Source: Blumeriella jaapii
Lineage: Eukaryota; Ascomycota; Leotiomycetes; Helotiales; Drepanopezizaceae
Assembly: GCA_009599575.1 (NCBI GenBank)
Contig: VWND01000004.1
Location: 922,001-986,000, forward strand
DNA: 64,000 nucleotides
Reading direction: 5' to 3'
The position numbers and the translations under genes were made by a program. Below, piece by piece: positions 49,001 through 61,340 of the stretch. The notes below the pieces were generated by a model that worked only from the letters and a program-made list of their open reading frames with translations, did not search any database and was not told the origin of the DNA. Every line of letters starts with the position of its first letter. Position 1 is the first letter of the stretch.

Positions 49001-50275
49001 ATAGATTTTAATAATTTCGAGCTTTAAAATCGATATTTTATATAAAAAAATATATTTTAGCTTTTTTTTATTTATAATAAGCTCGATCTTATAATCGTAA
49101 GGCCGGTAAAAGGCTAGCTCGTTATTAGCGGCCTTAAAAAACACGTGTTCGAAGTTTTTGTATTTCGGGGAAAAAGATTCGAAAAAAGGTTTATTCGAAA
49201 TTAGTTTTGCTAAATTAATTAAAAAGATCGAAATCGATATTTCGTTAATTCTGAAACGTTCGAAAAAATTATAAAATTAGGTTTTAAGAAAAATATTATA
49301 TATAAGGTCGTTTAGTATTTTGTCGATTTCGTACAAAAAGATTAAAAACATTTTAACTGCTTTTTCTGAAAATTAATTTAAAAGCGTATATAATAATTTG
49401 GCAATTAAAAATTGGATAAGTAATAGATTAAAGGATTCGTTTTCGAATTAATCGTTTGAAAAGTTTAGAAAATAGCTTATTTAAATTATCGATTATATTA
49501 AGCTGAAAAGCTATCGCGGCGAAAGCTTTTTTTCGGTTTTTAATATAATTGTTTTTCGTAAAACGAAAAAGCTGTTTTGACGAAGAAAAAAAAAAAAAAA
49601 ATAATAAAAAAAGAATCGGCAGCCTGAAAAAATAATGTAATTTTTTGCATTATTTTATTGGCGTCGCTATCGAAATTAGCATCGCGAATAAAATTCGATT
49701 TTTTCGCGCTTCGCATAGCGTCGTAGATCTGCCATAATTAATTAAGATTTTTGTTACGTTTTACAGCGTCGTTTTAATGGCGAAATTAAATTTTTCGGAA
49801 ATGTAAATAAAAGATTTTAATATAACGAGCGTAAAAAACTATAAAAGAATAAGATTTCGGCTAATAAAACTTGCGTTTATTATAATTTAATAAAACTTAA
49901 TATTCGGCCAATTAAGCTTTTTTTAAAATTATATTATAATTTCCGAAGTTAATAATTAAAAAAAGTAAACGATTGTATTCGATTGTTAATAATAAGATTA
50001 AAAAGCGTAAAATATATAATTAAATAGCTACGACTTTTATTATGTTTTTTTACAGGAAAAAAAGCCGGAAGAAATTGAATTAAAAGTTAAAAAAAAAAAA
50101 AAGGATTTAATCAGCGCCGAATCGATTAACGTATAACCGTTCGCTTTAAAATAGGCGAGCGCTTTTATTTTATACGAAAAGCTATTTTTAATAAATATAA
50201 CGGGGATTGTTAATAAATCGCTATTAAAAAATTTCCGAACGTTAAAATAACGTATATCGCGTAATACGCTTAAAA
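46060..50275 (-). pseudogene. Gyp1-d pol
   Basis: Minus strand. Protease at about 50270-49890; RT at about 49080-48400, where the open frame 48724-48395 holds Y-L-N-D-I-F-I-Y-S, so one Asp of the catalytic pair survives that is lost in Gyp1-a and -b. RNase H at about 48260-47830, integrase at about 47720-46600, GPY/F and chromodomain part in the open frame 46561-46280 and on to about 46060. It aligns with Gyp1-b all along. Stops and a few indels kill it. Confidence 0.85.
49658..49690. repeat. Imperfect palindrome, copy in Gyp1-d
   Basis: Arms GCGTCGCTA and TAGCATCGCGAATA; same place between protease and RT as in Gyp1-b. Confidence 0.68.
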
Positions 50276-51020
50276 AAAAGGCTTTGCTTAGGCTTGAGCG
50301 TTTTTTCGATTGGCGGGAAAGCTTTTAACTTTTTCGTATGCGTTTTGAAAATCAATTAAAAAAAGTTTTCGTTTTTATTATTATTATCGAAAAGCGAATT
50401 TTCGGCCAGCTCGATTTTATTTATATTTATCAGCTTGGAAAAGCTTTTGAATAAAACCGAGGGTCGGCCCGTAAAAGGTCGTGCAAATTGGCTTTTTTAA
50501 ACTTTTTGATATAAAATAAAAAACGAGCGTTGTTATTAGTCCGATCGAAAAAAAATAACGCTAAAAGAGGCGTTTTGGCGTGAAAAAAAAAAAAAAAAAA
50601 AAACAGAAGGCTAAAAAGAAAAAGCTTATAAAAAATTTGAACGATTTTCGTACGTACGATTTGACTCGTAATACGCTTTGGTTAAAAACTTATTATTTTA
50701 ATAAATGGTAGATTTGGTTGAAAAGCGATTCGCGTATAAAGTTTGTTTAGCTAATTGATTTTGTTTTTTTTGACGGACGGCGATAAGCCAATTTTTGAAA
50801 ATTATTATACGCGTTTATTTTAAATGCAGCTTTTTTCGTAGGCGCTTTAGTATTTTATCGCGAAAAGCGTTTCGAAGCTGTTTATTAATTCGTATTTAAG
50901 CGTTTGCTGCGAAAATGGAAAATCGCAGATAAAATCGCTAAAAGTCGTCGTACGTATTTATTATAAGTATTTTAAATTCGTTTTCGGCTTTTTAAACGTT
51001 TAAAAAATCGGCCAGGAAAT
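50276..51020 (-). pseudogene. Gyp1-d gag, C-terminal part
   Basis: Homologous to about 7650-8390 of Gyp1-b, reversed. It is cut at 51020 by Gyp6 (target duplication GAAAT, 51016-51020). A long A-tract lies near 50583-50603, where other copies have a T/C run. Confidence 0.6.
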
Positions 51021-51230
51021 TGTAAGGGAATGGGACATCAGTTCGTTGGTCACGTGATCCGAAAGTCACGTTGTCGTCACGTGATATCGGGACCACGTAA
51101 TTATCCGCATATATTGTATCTTAGAATTCGCGTCATTTTTAATTTAAAAACCTCGTAGTTAATACAAATCACCTACGAATCTTCTGCTCGTTCGTTTCTT
51201 TTACATATTAACTATCAAATCCCTTTAACA
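51021..51230 (+). repeat. Gyp6 5' LTR (210 bp)
   Basis: Starts TGTAAGGG and ends CCCTTTAACA, a near-inverted pair. It holds CACGTG at 51051 and 51078 and CCACGT at 51093, plus an AT-rich CATATATTGTATC near 51108. It is nearly free of RIP, in contrast to the interior. The bases just inside are TTTTTATTTCAGC, followed by a short palindrome CAGCTTTCGAGCTG (51240-51253). Confidence 0.78.
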
Positions 51231-51274
51231 TTTTTATTTCAGCTTTCGAGCTGAAAAAGCCTGCCAATTTTGTT

Positions 51275-52680
51275 TTGCTTTTGCGCATACAAAAAATTAA
51301 TTTTATCGCGATAACAATTTTACGATTTTTACGACTTTTTATACGAAACTACGAAACGATAACTCTTTTTAATATAAAATTTACATTTAAAACTCTGTTT
51401 TGCTTTTGCTTATATTTCGGAACAAAATATATTTTACGCTTTTTTTTTAACGGGCACTAATACCGAAAATATCGAAACTTCCCAAATTATCGAAATCTTT
51501 TAATTATTTTATTTTAAAGCATTTTAAATACTCCGACCAAATCGTCGCCGTTTTAATCGCTAATACGAAAGCCTGCTTTTAAAAAATCCTCGATATTTTC
51601 TTTTACGCGGTAAAGCAAAATAATATAATAATATTATTTAAAACCAAATTAAATAATTTCGCTTAAAAGCTAAATATTCAAACGATATAATACAAAAAAA
51701 AAAGGCTTTTTAAAAAAAAAAATTCAAAACCGCGAAGCCGAATTTGCTAACTTTCGAAAACAAGCTTTTATCAATTAAAATATACCGAATATTTTAAACG
51801 CAAAAAAAAAACATTTGCTTTTTCCGATTCCGATAAATTTATAAATTCGGATAACACCGGCAACGTTACGAAACATTTTATTATTTTTTTTTAAAATATA
51901 ATTTTAAAACTCCGTTTTAATTAAAATTAATATACGACCGAACAAAATCGCATAAATTATTTCTTTTCCCGCTTTTCCGATATAATCAAAAGCGCTTTAT
52001 AAAAAGATTTACGTACGAACGGCATTTTTTCCTATTTAATTATTACAAAAATAATTTAAATTTTTTAATAATCGTTCGGTGTTTTTAACTAACAAATAAA
52101 TGCATTTAAAAAAAATTATTTTTAAGCAAAGCAATTAACTTCTGTTTATTTTTCTTTTTATTTAGCTGAAAATTGAAAATTATATTAAATTTAACAACGA
52201 AGCCGCTATCGCTATTCTGCGTAAAGCTTTTTATTTTAATATAATTATCCGCCTGTTTTATATTAATTTTTCCGATTTAAAAACCGATTTTATTAGTTTT
52301 TACGCTTAAATACGCGAAACCGATATCGTTTTTCGATAATTAAATTTTAATTATTATAAAACCGAAAACCGTAATACGAAAATCAATTTTTTTGCTTTTA
52401 TATTTAAAACTGCTATTACGATTATTATTTAAAAAGATTTTATAAACCTTAGCGCTATTCAAACCAAAGCAATTATATAAACCGCAGCCGATATAGTCAA
52501 AAACAAACGCTTAATAAATAATATCGAAAAATTAGCGCGCCGAATCTATCTTTTTGCTAATAATTTTTGCTTATAATATGCCAGCGATAAATACCGCGCT
52601 GCTGATTGCTCCGACTTTTTTTAAATTAAAAAAGCTAAAGCCGAAACAAAAAAATCGGAAAACTAATTGTTTTTAATAAT
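51275..52680 (+). pseudogene. Gyp6 gag with CCHC knuckle
   Basis: Gag starts at or before 51275. A knuckle at about 52566-52611 reads C-L-Q-Y-A-S-D-K-Y-R-A-A-D-C: C-x2-C-x4-H-x4-C with the second Cys and the His as Tyr, both RIP-type changes. Upstream is stop-rich and only partly readable. Confidence 0.6.
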
Positions 52681-53640
52681 TATTACTATTAAAAACCTTT
52701 AAAAAATAAATTGGAATTATTTACTTTAAACGGCGTTCCGAAATTATATTTAATATTGTTTTATATTATAACTACTAATAATATATATATTAAAACCTAC
52801 TTTTTAAATGATTTCGAAGCTATCGATAATTTTATTAATTATTTTTTCGTATAATACTACGAATTAACTTTTATTTTACTTATTAATTTACGTAAACTTA
52901 CCGTAATTAACGAACGCTTTTCTATTTACGGCGATATTACTTATTAAATTTCTTTTTAAATTAATACCGCCGGCCATACCGAACTAATTACAGCTTTTAT
53001 TACAATACTAGAAAAATACGATCTTATTTTAAAAAAGCTTTGGCTTCGGACACACAACTTTTATATTAACTAAACTACGAATACTTTTTGTTTTAATTTA
53101 AACTTTTGCCGTACGAATTATTTATCTTAACGCATTTATTAATTGGCCGTTTCAGGCCTAGTTCAAAAACGCTATTTTTACAAAACCGTCGTTTTACTAA
53201 TTATACTTCGTCGTACGAAAGCAGCTATATTTACCACTTTGGCTTTTCAATCAAAAATCGAGGTATTTTCAGCCTTTTTATACGAAATTAATTAACAATT
53301 ATACAAACTAAACGCTTTAACCGACGAATCTTTTTTTATTATATTATTTAAAATCGGTTAATTGCAAAAAATAAGCTTTTTCAAATTGCACGACAACAAC
53401 TTTCAGCCGAATTTTATTTCGCTAAAGCTTTATTAAAAAATATTCGTTTAATTTTTTAAACTAAACCGCTAATCGATTTTCGAATAAAACTCTTTTTTTA
53501 TTATTATTATTTATTTAGCCGCTTTTGATTTTATCGAAGTTAATAAATTTGCATTTTATAAAAAAAGCGTTAATTATACGATAAAACTTCGATTTAAAAT
53601 AATACTTTTATACGGCCTTTTGTATAATATATTAATCGAC
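52681..53640 (+). pseudogene. Gyp6 protease
   Basis: The frame from about 52708 (E-L-F-T-L-N-G-V-P) reaches L-N-D-F-E-A-I-D-N-F-I-N at about 52808-52843: DSGA is now D-F-E-A. The rest up to RT is the protease-RT connection with several stops. Confidence 0.65.
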
Positions 53641-54860
53641 TAAGTTTAAATCTTACGCAAATTTTCAAAAAAAAAACTTCGAAAAAAGCTGAATCCGAGC
53701 GAGCTTTTTCCTCGCAGTTTTTTTAATTTTATTCGCGAAAAAACCAAAAAAAAAAAACTACGATTTTGCGTCGATTACAAAATTTTTAACGCTATTACAA
53801 TTAAAAACCGATATTTTTTATTATTAATTCAAAAAAAAACGCTTTGACAATTAAATAAAACCAAATTTTATATTAAACTCGATGTTTTCGCCGCTTTTAA
53901 TAAAATTCGAATAAAAAAAAACCATAAATAGCTTATTATATTTAATACGAAATATAATTTGTTCGAATTTTTAATTATATTTTTCGAAATTATACAACGT
54001 TTTCGCCACGTTTCAATTCCGTATAAACGATATTTTACGATTTTATTTAAATATTTTTTATACAGCTTATATAAACGATATTTTAATTTATTTAAACGAC
54101 TTTTAAAAAACACAAAAAACACGTTAACTTCGTTTTTTTAAGCTTTTTTCTGACGCTGGCTTATAATTAAATATAAAAAAATACGAATTCGAAATTTAAA
54201 AAATCGTTTATTTTAAAATAATTATTTTTATTACTAAAATCAAAATAAACCTTAAAAAGCTCGAAGCGATTACGGGCTGAAATCTTTCTTTTAATATCAA
54301 AAACGTATAAACGTTTTTAGATTTTGCGAATTTTTATTAACGATTTATTAAAAGTTTTTTTAAAATCGTTATTTTTTTAATAAATTTAACGAAAAAAAAT
54401 ATTAAATAAAACTTTAATAACGATTATATAAAAGCTTTCGAATTTTTTAAATCAGCTTTTACGATTGCATTTACGTTGTTTTATTTTAATTATAACAAAA
54501 AAATATTCGTTAAAACTAACGCTTTTAATTACGTTTTTTTAAAAAAAGATTTTAAAAAAAACGATGCAAAAGTATTTTATCCAATCGCTTTTATATCGAA
54601 AAAGTTCGATTTTGCCGAATATAATTATAAAATTTATAATAAAAAACTTTTCGCTATTATACGTTATTTCGTAAATTAACGAGCCGAATTACAAAAAGCT
54701 GTTTATTTAATTCGAATATTTACAAATCACCGAAATTCAAAATATTTTATAATAATTAAACAATTTAATAAGCGTTAAATACGCTAAAGCGAGTTTTTAG
54801 CTGGTTTTAATTTTATAATTATATTTAAACCTAAAAACAAAATAGCAAATTTGATTTTTT
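53641..54860 (+). pseudogene. Gyp6 reverse transcriptase and RNase H
   Basis: RT from about 53730: L-R-F-C-V-D-Y-K-I-F-N-A-I-T-I-K-N-R-Y is nearly intact, then K-L-D-V-F-A-A-F-N-K-I-R-I and L-F-E-F-L. The catalytic YxDD region near 54060 is frame-broken. RNase H at 54440-54860: T-N-A-F-N-Y-V, F-I-S-K-K-F and Y-N-Y-K-I-Y-N-K-K-L-F-A-I-I-R are clear, followed by a chain of stops. Confidence 0.82.
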
Positions 54861-56300
54861 AATTCGACGCTTTTAAAATCTTTCTTAAAACTTTTTAAAC
54901 GAAAAAATTCAGTTTTAAAATCAAGCTCTTTTTAAAAAACATTATCTGATCGAAGTTTTAACCGCTTTTCCGGCTTCGTTAAAACAATCCGAAGCAAACG
55001 ACGAAAAGCTTTTACGACTTTTAAATAAATATTATTTTATTAACAAATTATAAATCGCTATTAAAAAAAAATGCTTAAACCAAAAAATATTTCGAAATCC
55101 AAAACGTTACAACTTTTTAAATACGTTATACGCAATAATAAATTGTATTTTCGAAACCGATTTTACGTTTTCGATATACCGAATTTAAACGTTTTTATTC
55201 GTACTTGGCTTTTACAAATAGCTTATAATTTAATAAAAACAAGCTATTTTAATAAAAACAAACTTTACGAAATTATTAATAAAAATTACTATTGGCTATT
55301 GGTTTCCGAAAATTGCAAAAGATTTGTTCGCAATTACAACGGCTGCTTTCGCAATACAAGCATTAATCAACGCTATCAAAAACTTTTTAAACTTTTATTT
55401 ATTTTTTTACGCCGTTGAAACTATATATTAATCGATTTTATAAACTTTTTTCTAATAAAAAAGCATAAAAATCGAAACAATCTGATTATAATAATAATTC
55501 ATCGCTTTATCAAAAAACGATATTATACAATTTGCTATATAGCTATAAAAGCGATAAACTTAGCTAAATTGTTTTACAAAATATCTAACGTTTATATAAT
55601 TTCTCCGATTTTATAATTTCAGACCGAAGTTTCTTATTTGTTTTACAATTTTAAAAAGCTATTAATCACCGTTTCGAAACCAATATTACGCTATCTACCA
55701 GCTTTTATTCCGAAACAAACGGCCAAACCGAAAACGCGAACGCCTATTTATTTTTCTATTTAAAACAATTCGTCGAATACGCTTAAAAAAATTAGGAAAA
55801 CTGGCTTTTTTTTAGCTAAATTCGCAGCGAATAACGCTGTAAACGTTTCCACCGGAGTTTTCCTTTTTTACGCTAACAAAAACTTTTATTTCCGAATAAA
55901 TTTTTTTTACCTAAGCTTATTCTAGATTTTATTTTACGAATTTTGCGAATAACAAATACGAAAAAAAACGATTCGCCGACAAAATAAAAAAATTAAAACT
56001 ACTTTTACGTACAAATCTGATTTTAGCGTTAGCCGACCAAAAATATTATTTTAATTAACAACGCCAACCAGCTTTTGCTTATAAAATAAAAAATAACGTA
56101 TTTTTTAACAAACGCAATATAACTTTTATCAAATTAATTAAAAAACTAAATAATAAATTTTACGGTTTTTATAAAATCGCCGAAGTTTTAAGCTTTTATA
56201 ATTACAAGCTGAAATTATTTTTCGAGCAAAAACTATTACATTTTGTTTTTCATATCAATTTGCTCAAATCTGCTTACAACGACCTTTTTCTAAAGCAGAA
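54861..56300 (+). pseudogene. Gyp6 integrase
   Basis: The open frame 55071-55418 holds the zinc-binding domain: I-A-Y-N-L-I-K-T-S-Y-F (two His changed to Tyr) and C-K-R-F-V-R-N-Y-N-G-C (Cys kept at both ends). The first core Asp is at I-D-F-I-N-F near 55428. The second Asp would be near 55620 but reads otherwise because of a frame change. P-K-Q-T-A-K-P-K-T (ancestral ETDGQTEN) is near 55710 and F-A-A-N-N-A-V-N-V-S-T-G-V near 55825. The C-terminal part runs to about 56280 (F-H-I-N-L-L-K). Confidence 0.8.
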
Positions 56301-56433
56301 AAACCTTTTTTTTTTATTTGTTTTTATCGACGCAAACGAAAGCTTGCTATAAGCTATAAACGCTATTTTCGATTTTAAACGAAATCTTAATTTCTTTTAT
56401 TTAATACAATAGCGTGGCTATAACCCCGAAAAC
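56301..56433 (+). pseudogene. Gyp6 chromodomain, interrupted
   Basis: A-I-N-A-I-F-D-F-K-R-N-L-N-F-F-Y-L-I-Q followed by TAG (was TGG) and R-G-Y-N-P-E-N: the ILDxR...YLVKWKGY..E chromodomain pattern, ending where Gyp1-e inserted (duplication AAAAC, 56429-56433). Confidence 0.75.
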
Positions 56434-56700
56434 TGTGACGATCTAATCAGTCGAAGGGCTGGAAGATCAGTCAACTGGTCGCCGTATTCATATAGTATAA
56501 AAAACGAGCCTTTGGTTTTGTAACAAAAATATTCACTTAAAATTAATAACTGCGAAAAGCAGAAGTTGCTAAAAAGAAAAAGCCTTATATATATAATAAT
56601 TTCCACAGTTGATAAAAAACCTACCAGAATACCAAAAAGCTTGCAGCTACACGTGGTTGCTGAAATAATACGAAAGGTGGCAACAAAATAAATCGTCATA
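56434..56700 (-). repeat. Gyp1-e 3' LTR (267 bp, short subtype)
   Basis: Plus strand TGTGACGATC...TCGTCATA. It has one sub-repeat and less RIP than the Gyp1-d LTR. Confidence 0.94.
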
Positions 56701-56714
56701 CTATCCCTCCGTCC

Positions 56715-59427
56715 GAAAAAAACGCGCTCTCGAGCTTTTATCTATTAGTACGTCGCTATCCAAATGATCGTACGAATCCAAACCTTCGAAATACGCCTTC
56801 AGCCAATCTACAAGTTTTGCAGAAAAACCGAAAAGCTTTTTATGCGTTAAATAAAAATCGCGCATTTTTAAAAAAGTATATATAAAGTCAAACGCGGAGT
56901 ACCACGTAAAATCTTTATTTAAGCTTATTTAAAAAGCTTTGTATTAAAAAGTCTTCCGCTGCATTCGATAAGCGATTAATTTTTCGACTTCGTATTTAAA
57001 TTCATCAGTTATATTAATAAATTCAAAAGCTAAATTAATCTGATTTAAAAGCGCGTCGTCAGCTGTTTTACGCAATCGATTAGCGTAAAAAACTAAAAAT
57101 ACGTTTATAATACTAGAAAAATCTAGCTTAAAAGCGTTATCGAAAATTTTAGCTACAATTTTAAAAAGGCCGTTTGTAAAATTATCGAATTTGCGAAAAA
57201 GCCGGGAAATCGAAAATAAACGTATATCGAGCTATACGTAATCGCTAACGTTAAAATCGATCGCGCGGCGAAATTTATTCGCATTTTTTTTTATTTTGTC
57301 GTAAACTTATTAAAAATACGATTTAGCGAAATTCCAAGCGTCGTAATAACGGCGAGCGTACGTACAAGCTTCGTTTGCGTTTAATTTGTATAAAAAATTA
57401 AGAAAAAAGAAAATATCGAGTTTCCAATTCCAATTAATATAAAAAATATAATCGTATACAATTTTAAAAAGTAAAAAGCTATTTAAATTTTCGTAAAAAA
57501 AAACCATTTAAGCGAAATTTATTATTAAAAGAAATTCGCTCCAATCGTTTTAATAAAAATTTACGAAAAATCGAAAGCGTTTTTGCAAATATTAATTATA
57601 AATTTCGGTTTATTTATCGATTTCGAAATAAGCGGCTATCGAAAGCTTTAATTGCGTACCGAGTATTTTATTTAATTCAAACCAAAAAATAAACCAATAT
57701 TAAAGGCCACGATCGTTAATAATACTTTTTAAAAAGCCAAAATATCTGTATACGTGAAATATATACAATTTGGCGAAACTTCGAGCGTCGATATTTTTAT
57801 AACAAAAAATCGAAATAGCTTGCTTAAAAAAGCGATTTATTACTACGAACACGTTATCGTAACCGTGTTTATTTTTATTAAAACTGCAAAAATCTATTAT
57901 AATATACTTTTAAAAATAATCAAAAACTAAAAAAAACTAAAAAAAGCCGGAGCGCTTATTTTTTAAAACAAAACTTTTTCGATAAGCGTGGCAATTGCGA
58001 TAATATTATATTACGAAAGCTGTTATACCTCGTTAATAATATTAGTCCGAAAGCAATTGCGTAATTTTGCGAGCGTTAAAATAAACGGTGAAAATCTAGT
58101 CGTATATTTTTCGTATAAAAGCCAAACGAAAATAATCGACGTTTAATATTATTAAACGACCGTAATATAATAACAGGTCGCGTTCAAATATATACGAAAT
58201 ATTATTATCGTCGTTCTTTTTCGTAGCGTTTCGTATAATTTCTTTTCGGAAAGCTATCAGGCTGTTAATTATGCGATTAACGTAAAGAATTTGATTAATA
58301 ATACGAAATGCGAAAAAAAAATCAATTATTTCAACGATAAAAACAGCTGTTTCGAAAGCCGTGAAAAATCGAAGTTTTTTAGTTAAAAAGCGATAATCGA
58401 TCTGATCGGCTCGAAAAAAAGTTTATAAACGCTAAATCCGTTTAAAAAAGTTTTAGCGATCGAATTCGCTCGTACGACGTATTAATGCGTTAGCCAAAAA
58501 GTTGTGTTTACTTGGTTTATACGTAATAAAAAAGTTATAATCGGCGAAAAGCTCGGCTTAGCGTACCTGTCGAACGTTTAAAAGTTTAAAAATTATAAAA
58601 TACTTTAAAGCTTTATAATTAATAATTATTTTAATTTAATAAACTAAATTAATTAATTTAATACGAAAATTGCTTAGAAATCTTACGATTACGAGCATTT
58701 TTTTGTCGTATACGACGTAGTTCAACTTTGCGGAAATTATAATTTTGCTAAAATAAGCGATTAAAAACTAATCGTTATTATAAAATTACGAAAACACAAA
58801 AGCTACTACGCCGTCGAAAACGTTAATTTTTAATATACAAGAAAAGTCTTGCTTATAATATTATAAAACTGATGCAATAATAAAAGCTAATATAAAAAAG
58901 TCGAAACTCTTTTAATATTCAGAAGTAAAATTAAAAAAAACGTTAGCCTTAATTAAATAAACCAAAAGCTTTGCAATTATACCGTAATTTCGAATAAAAC
59001 GTCGGTAAAAATTATAAAAACCAAAAAAGCTTTGTATATTTTTTACAATAATAAAAAACTTTTAATAAGCGATTACGGAAATCTTTTCTGAATCTATCTT
59101 TAAACTTTTAATAAAAATAATAAAATCTAAATAACGGATCCGAATAACGTTAAATTTAAATTTCCGAATATCGGCCTGTAATCCAGCGTCAGCGAGCTTT
59201 TAAAGTATTTTGCGAACGTATATAACGTATTCCGAAGAATCGGACGAATAAATAAAAATATTATTTAAATATATAATATAGAAATCGTTTAAATAATCGA
59301 AAAAAACGTCGTTTATATAACGTTAGTAAATTGCGGATTTATTAATAAAGCTAAAAAGTAACATTTTGCATTTATAAGCGCCGTAACGCGTACGAAACGT
59401 CGTTAGTTTTTTATTAACGGAATTTAT
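56715..59427 (-). pseudogene. Gyp1-e pol fragment
   Basis: Chromodomain and GPY/F part at about 56720-57260, integrase core at about 57290-58400, RNase H at about 58440-58900, RT from about 59040 to 59427 (C-terminal two-thirds only). It aligns with Gyp1-d 46050-48745 with independent RIP changes. No intact domain. Confidence 0.85.
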
Positions 59428-59694
59428 TGTGACGATTTACTTTTTTGCCACCTCGTATATCACCCCAGCAACTACGTATAGCTGCAAGCTCCCTGGTCTT
59501 CTGATAGGTCTCCTATCAACTATGAAAATTATCATATATATAAAGCTTTCTTCCCTTAGCAACCTCTGTCTTTTGCAATTGTTAATTCTAAGTGAATATT
59601 TTTGTTACAAAACCAAAAGCTCGTTTTTCATATTATATAAACACGGCGATCAATTGATTAATCTCCTAGCTTTTCGATTGATTAAATCGTTATA
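59428..59694 (+). repeat. Gyp1-f 5' LTR (267 bp, short subtype)
   Basis: Starts TGTGACGA, ends TCGTTATA. It has one sub-repeat (from about 59466) and a TATATATAAAGC box near 59535. Confidence 0.94.
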
Positions 59695-61340
59695 TTATTA
59701 ATAACTTTTTTTTTACGCTGGCGACGGCGTAAATTATTTTTCTTTTCGAATTCCTTACGGGTTATACCAAAATGATCGACCGGTCGTAAAAAAGCTTATT
59801 TCCGCATTTCGCGAAAAATGGCTCCTGTTTAACAATTCCTTTTTTAGCAGAGTTTTTTAGCTTCTGCTATTACATTTCAACTTTTCTTCTTTTTTTAATC
59901 AGCGAAAAAGCAGCCTTTTCCAAAAGCTTCTTTTTCTGAAAAACAGTTCTCCTTCCGAAGAAAAAAGAATAAAAGAAAAGGCAGAGCGCCAACCATTTCG
60001 CTTGCCACCTTTTTTTTGCAGCTTAGCGCTAAAAGCGTTTAGTTGAGATTTTTGCAAAATCAATTGAAAAAAGCGCAAAAGCGTAAACGACAACTTTTAG
60101 AAATTATACGACTGCGACAGACTTTTTAATCAAAGCGTTTGATAGAATTTATCGAACGTGCTTTTGCCAGTCGCGAATTTGCTACTTCTTTTTTTTTTCG
60201 CAACGTTTTATTTTAATTAATAAACGCTGCAAACCAGCTTCCACGCTTTTCGCGAACTTTTTTTAGATTTTTTTATAACGGCCAAGATTTTAGCGCGCTT
60301 TTTAAACGCTATGATTTTTATTTATTTGCTAATTTTCGATTAGCTCGTATAAAACGCGTTTCGAATTTTAAATTTAAATTAAATAATGGTAAAGATTATA
60401 AAGCACGCTATTAAGAAATTAAAATTTTCGATAATCTCGAATTTTATTACGATTATTTCGCTAGCGATCGATTTCGCAAAAATTATATATTCGATTAAAC
60501 CGAAAGCGTAGCAAAAAAAATTTTTATTCCGCGTATCTTAAACCGTTTCGATTTTACATTTTTCGAAAAATTAATTAAAAAGGTCGCCGATTTCCTGGCC
60601 GACTTTTCAAACGTTCAGAAAGCCGAAAACGAATTCAAAATGCTTGCAATAAATACGCACGACGATTTTTAGCGATTTTATTTGCGATTTTTCATTTTCG
60701 TAGCGAACGCTTAAATACAAATTAATAAACAGCTTCGAAACGCTTTTTGCGATAAAATACTAAAGCGTCTACGAAAAAAGCTGCATTTGAAATAAGCGCG
60801 TATAATAACTTTTAAAAATTGGCTTATCGCCGTTCGATAAAAAAAATAAAATTAATTAGCTAAACGAACTTTATACGCAAATCGCTTTTTAACCAAGTTT
60901 ATCATTTATTAAAATAATAAGTTTTTAACCAAAGCGTACTACGAGTCAAATCGTATATACGAAAGTCGTTCAAATGCTTTACAAACTTCTTTTCAGCCTT
61001 TTGTTCTTTTTCTTTTTTCACGCCAAAACGCCCCTTTTGGCGTTTTTCCTTTTCGATCGAACCAACGACAACGCTCGTCTTTTATTTTATATCAGAAAAT
61101 TCGAAGCTAATTTGCACGATTTTTTACGAGCCGATTTTCGGTTTTATTTAAAAACCTTTCCAGGCTAATAAATATAAACGAGGTCGAGCCGGCCGAAGAT
61201 TCGCTTTTTAATAATAATAATAAAAACGAAAACCTTTCTTCAAACGATTTCTAAAACGTATACGAAAAAATTAAAAGCTTTTCCGTCAGTCGGAAAAACG
61301 CCCAGGCCTAAGCAAAACCTTTTTTTTAAGCGTATTACGC
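59695..61340 (+). pseudogene. Gyp1-f leader and gag
   Basis: Aligns with Gyp1-b 6759-8394. Gag-like stretches at about 60380-60850 carry F-E-K-L-I-K-K-V-A-D-F-L-A-D-F (near 60560-60605) and the D-W-L-I-A-V-R-like run near 60818-60838. A 64-codon frame at 60974-61168 is open but is probably not the ancestral gag frame. Confidence 0.6.

Larger units (their letters stand above)
45769..51020 (-). mobile_element. Gyp1-d: reversed Gyp1 chromovirus lacking its 5' end
   Basis: The reverse complement begins (on this strand) with its 3' LTR at 45769 and runs backward through the chromodomain, integrase, RNase H, RT and protease into gag. At 51020, in gag, it is interrupted by the Gyp6 LTR. The left target duplication would be TTTTT (45764-45768). 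The missing 5' LTR should lie right of the window. Confidence 0.93.
51021..56433 (+). mobile_element. Gyp6: Ty3/gypsy chromovirus, 5' LTR to chromodomain
   Basis: Starts with TGTAAGGGAATGGG in Gyp1-d gag and is cut at 56433, inside its chromodomain, by Gyp1-e. All core domains are visible on the plus strand in the usual order. It is distinct in sequence from Gyp1. The 3' LTR should lie right of the window. Confidence 0.9.
56434..59427 (-). mobile_element. Gyp1-e: reversed Gyp1, 3' half
   Basis: On the plus strand it starts with its 3' LTR and runs backward through the chromodomain, integrase and RNase H into RT, where Gyp1-f (same family, opposite strand) is inserted at 59427. The RT stretch near 59390-59427 matches Gyp1-d 48710-48745. 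The remainder should lie right of the window. Confidence 0.93.

Noticed and set aside
53959..54141. ORF at 53959-54141 and its minus-strand partner as separate genes
   Set aside because: Both overlap the Gyp6 RT; the plus frame is a shifted continuation of that RT.
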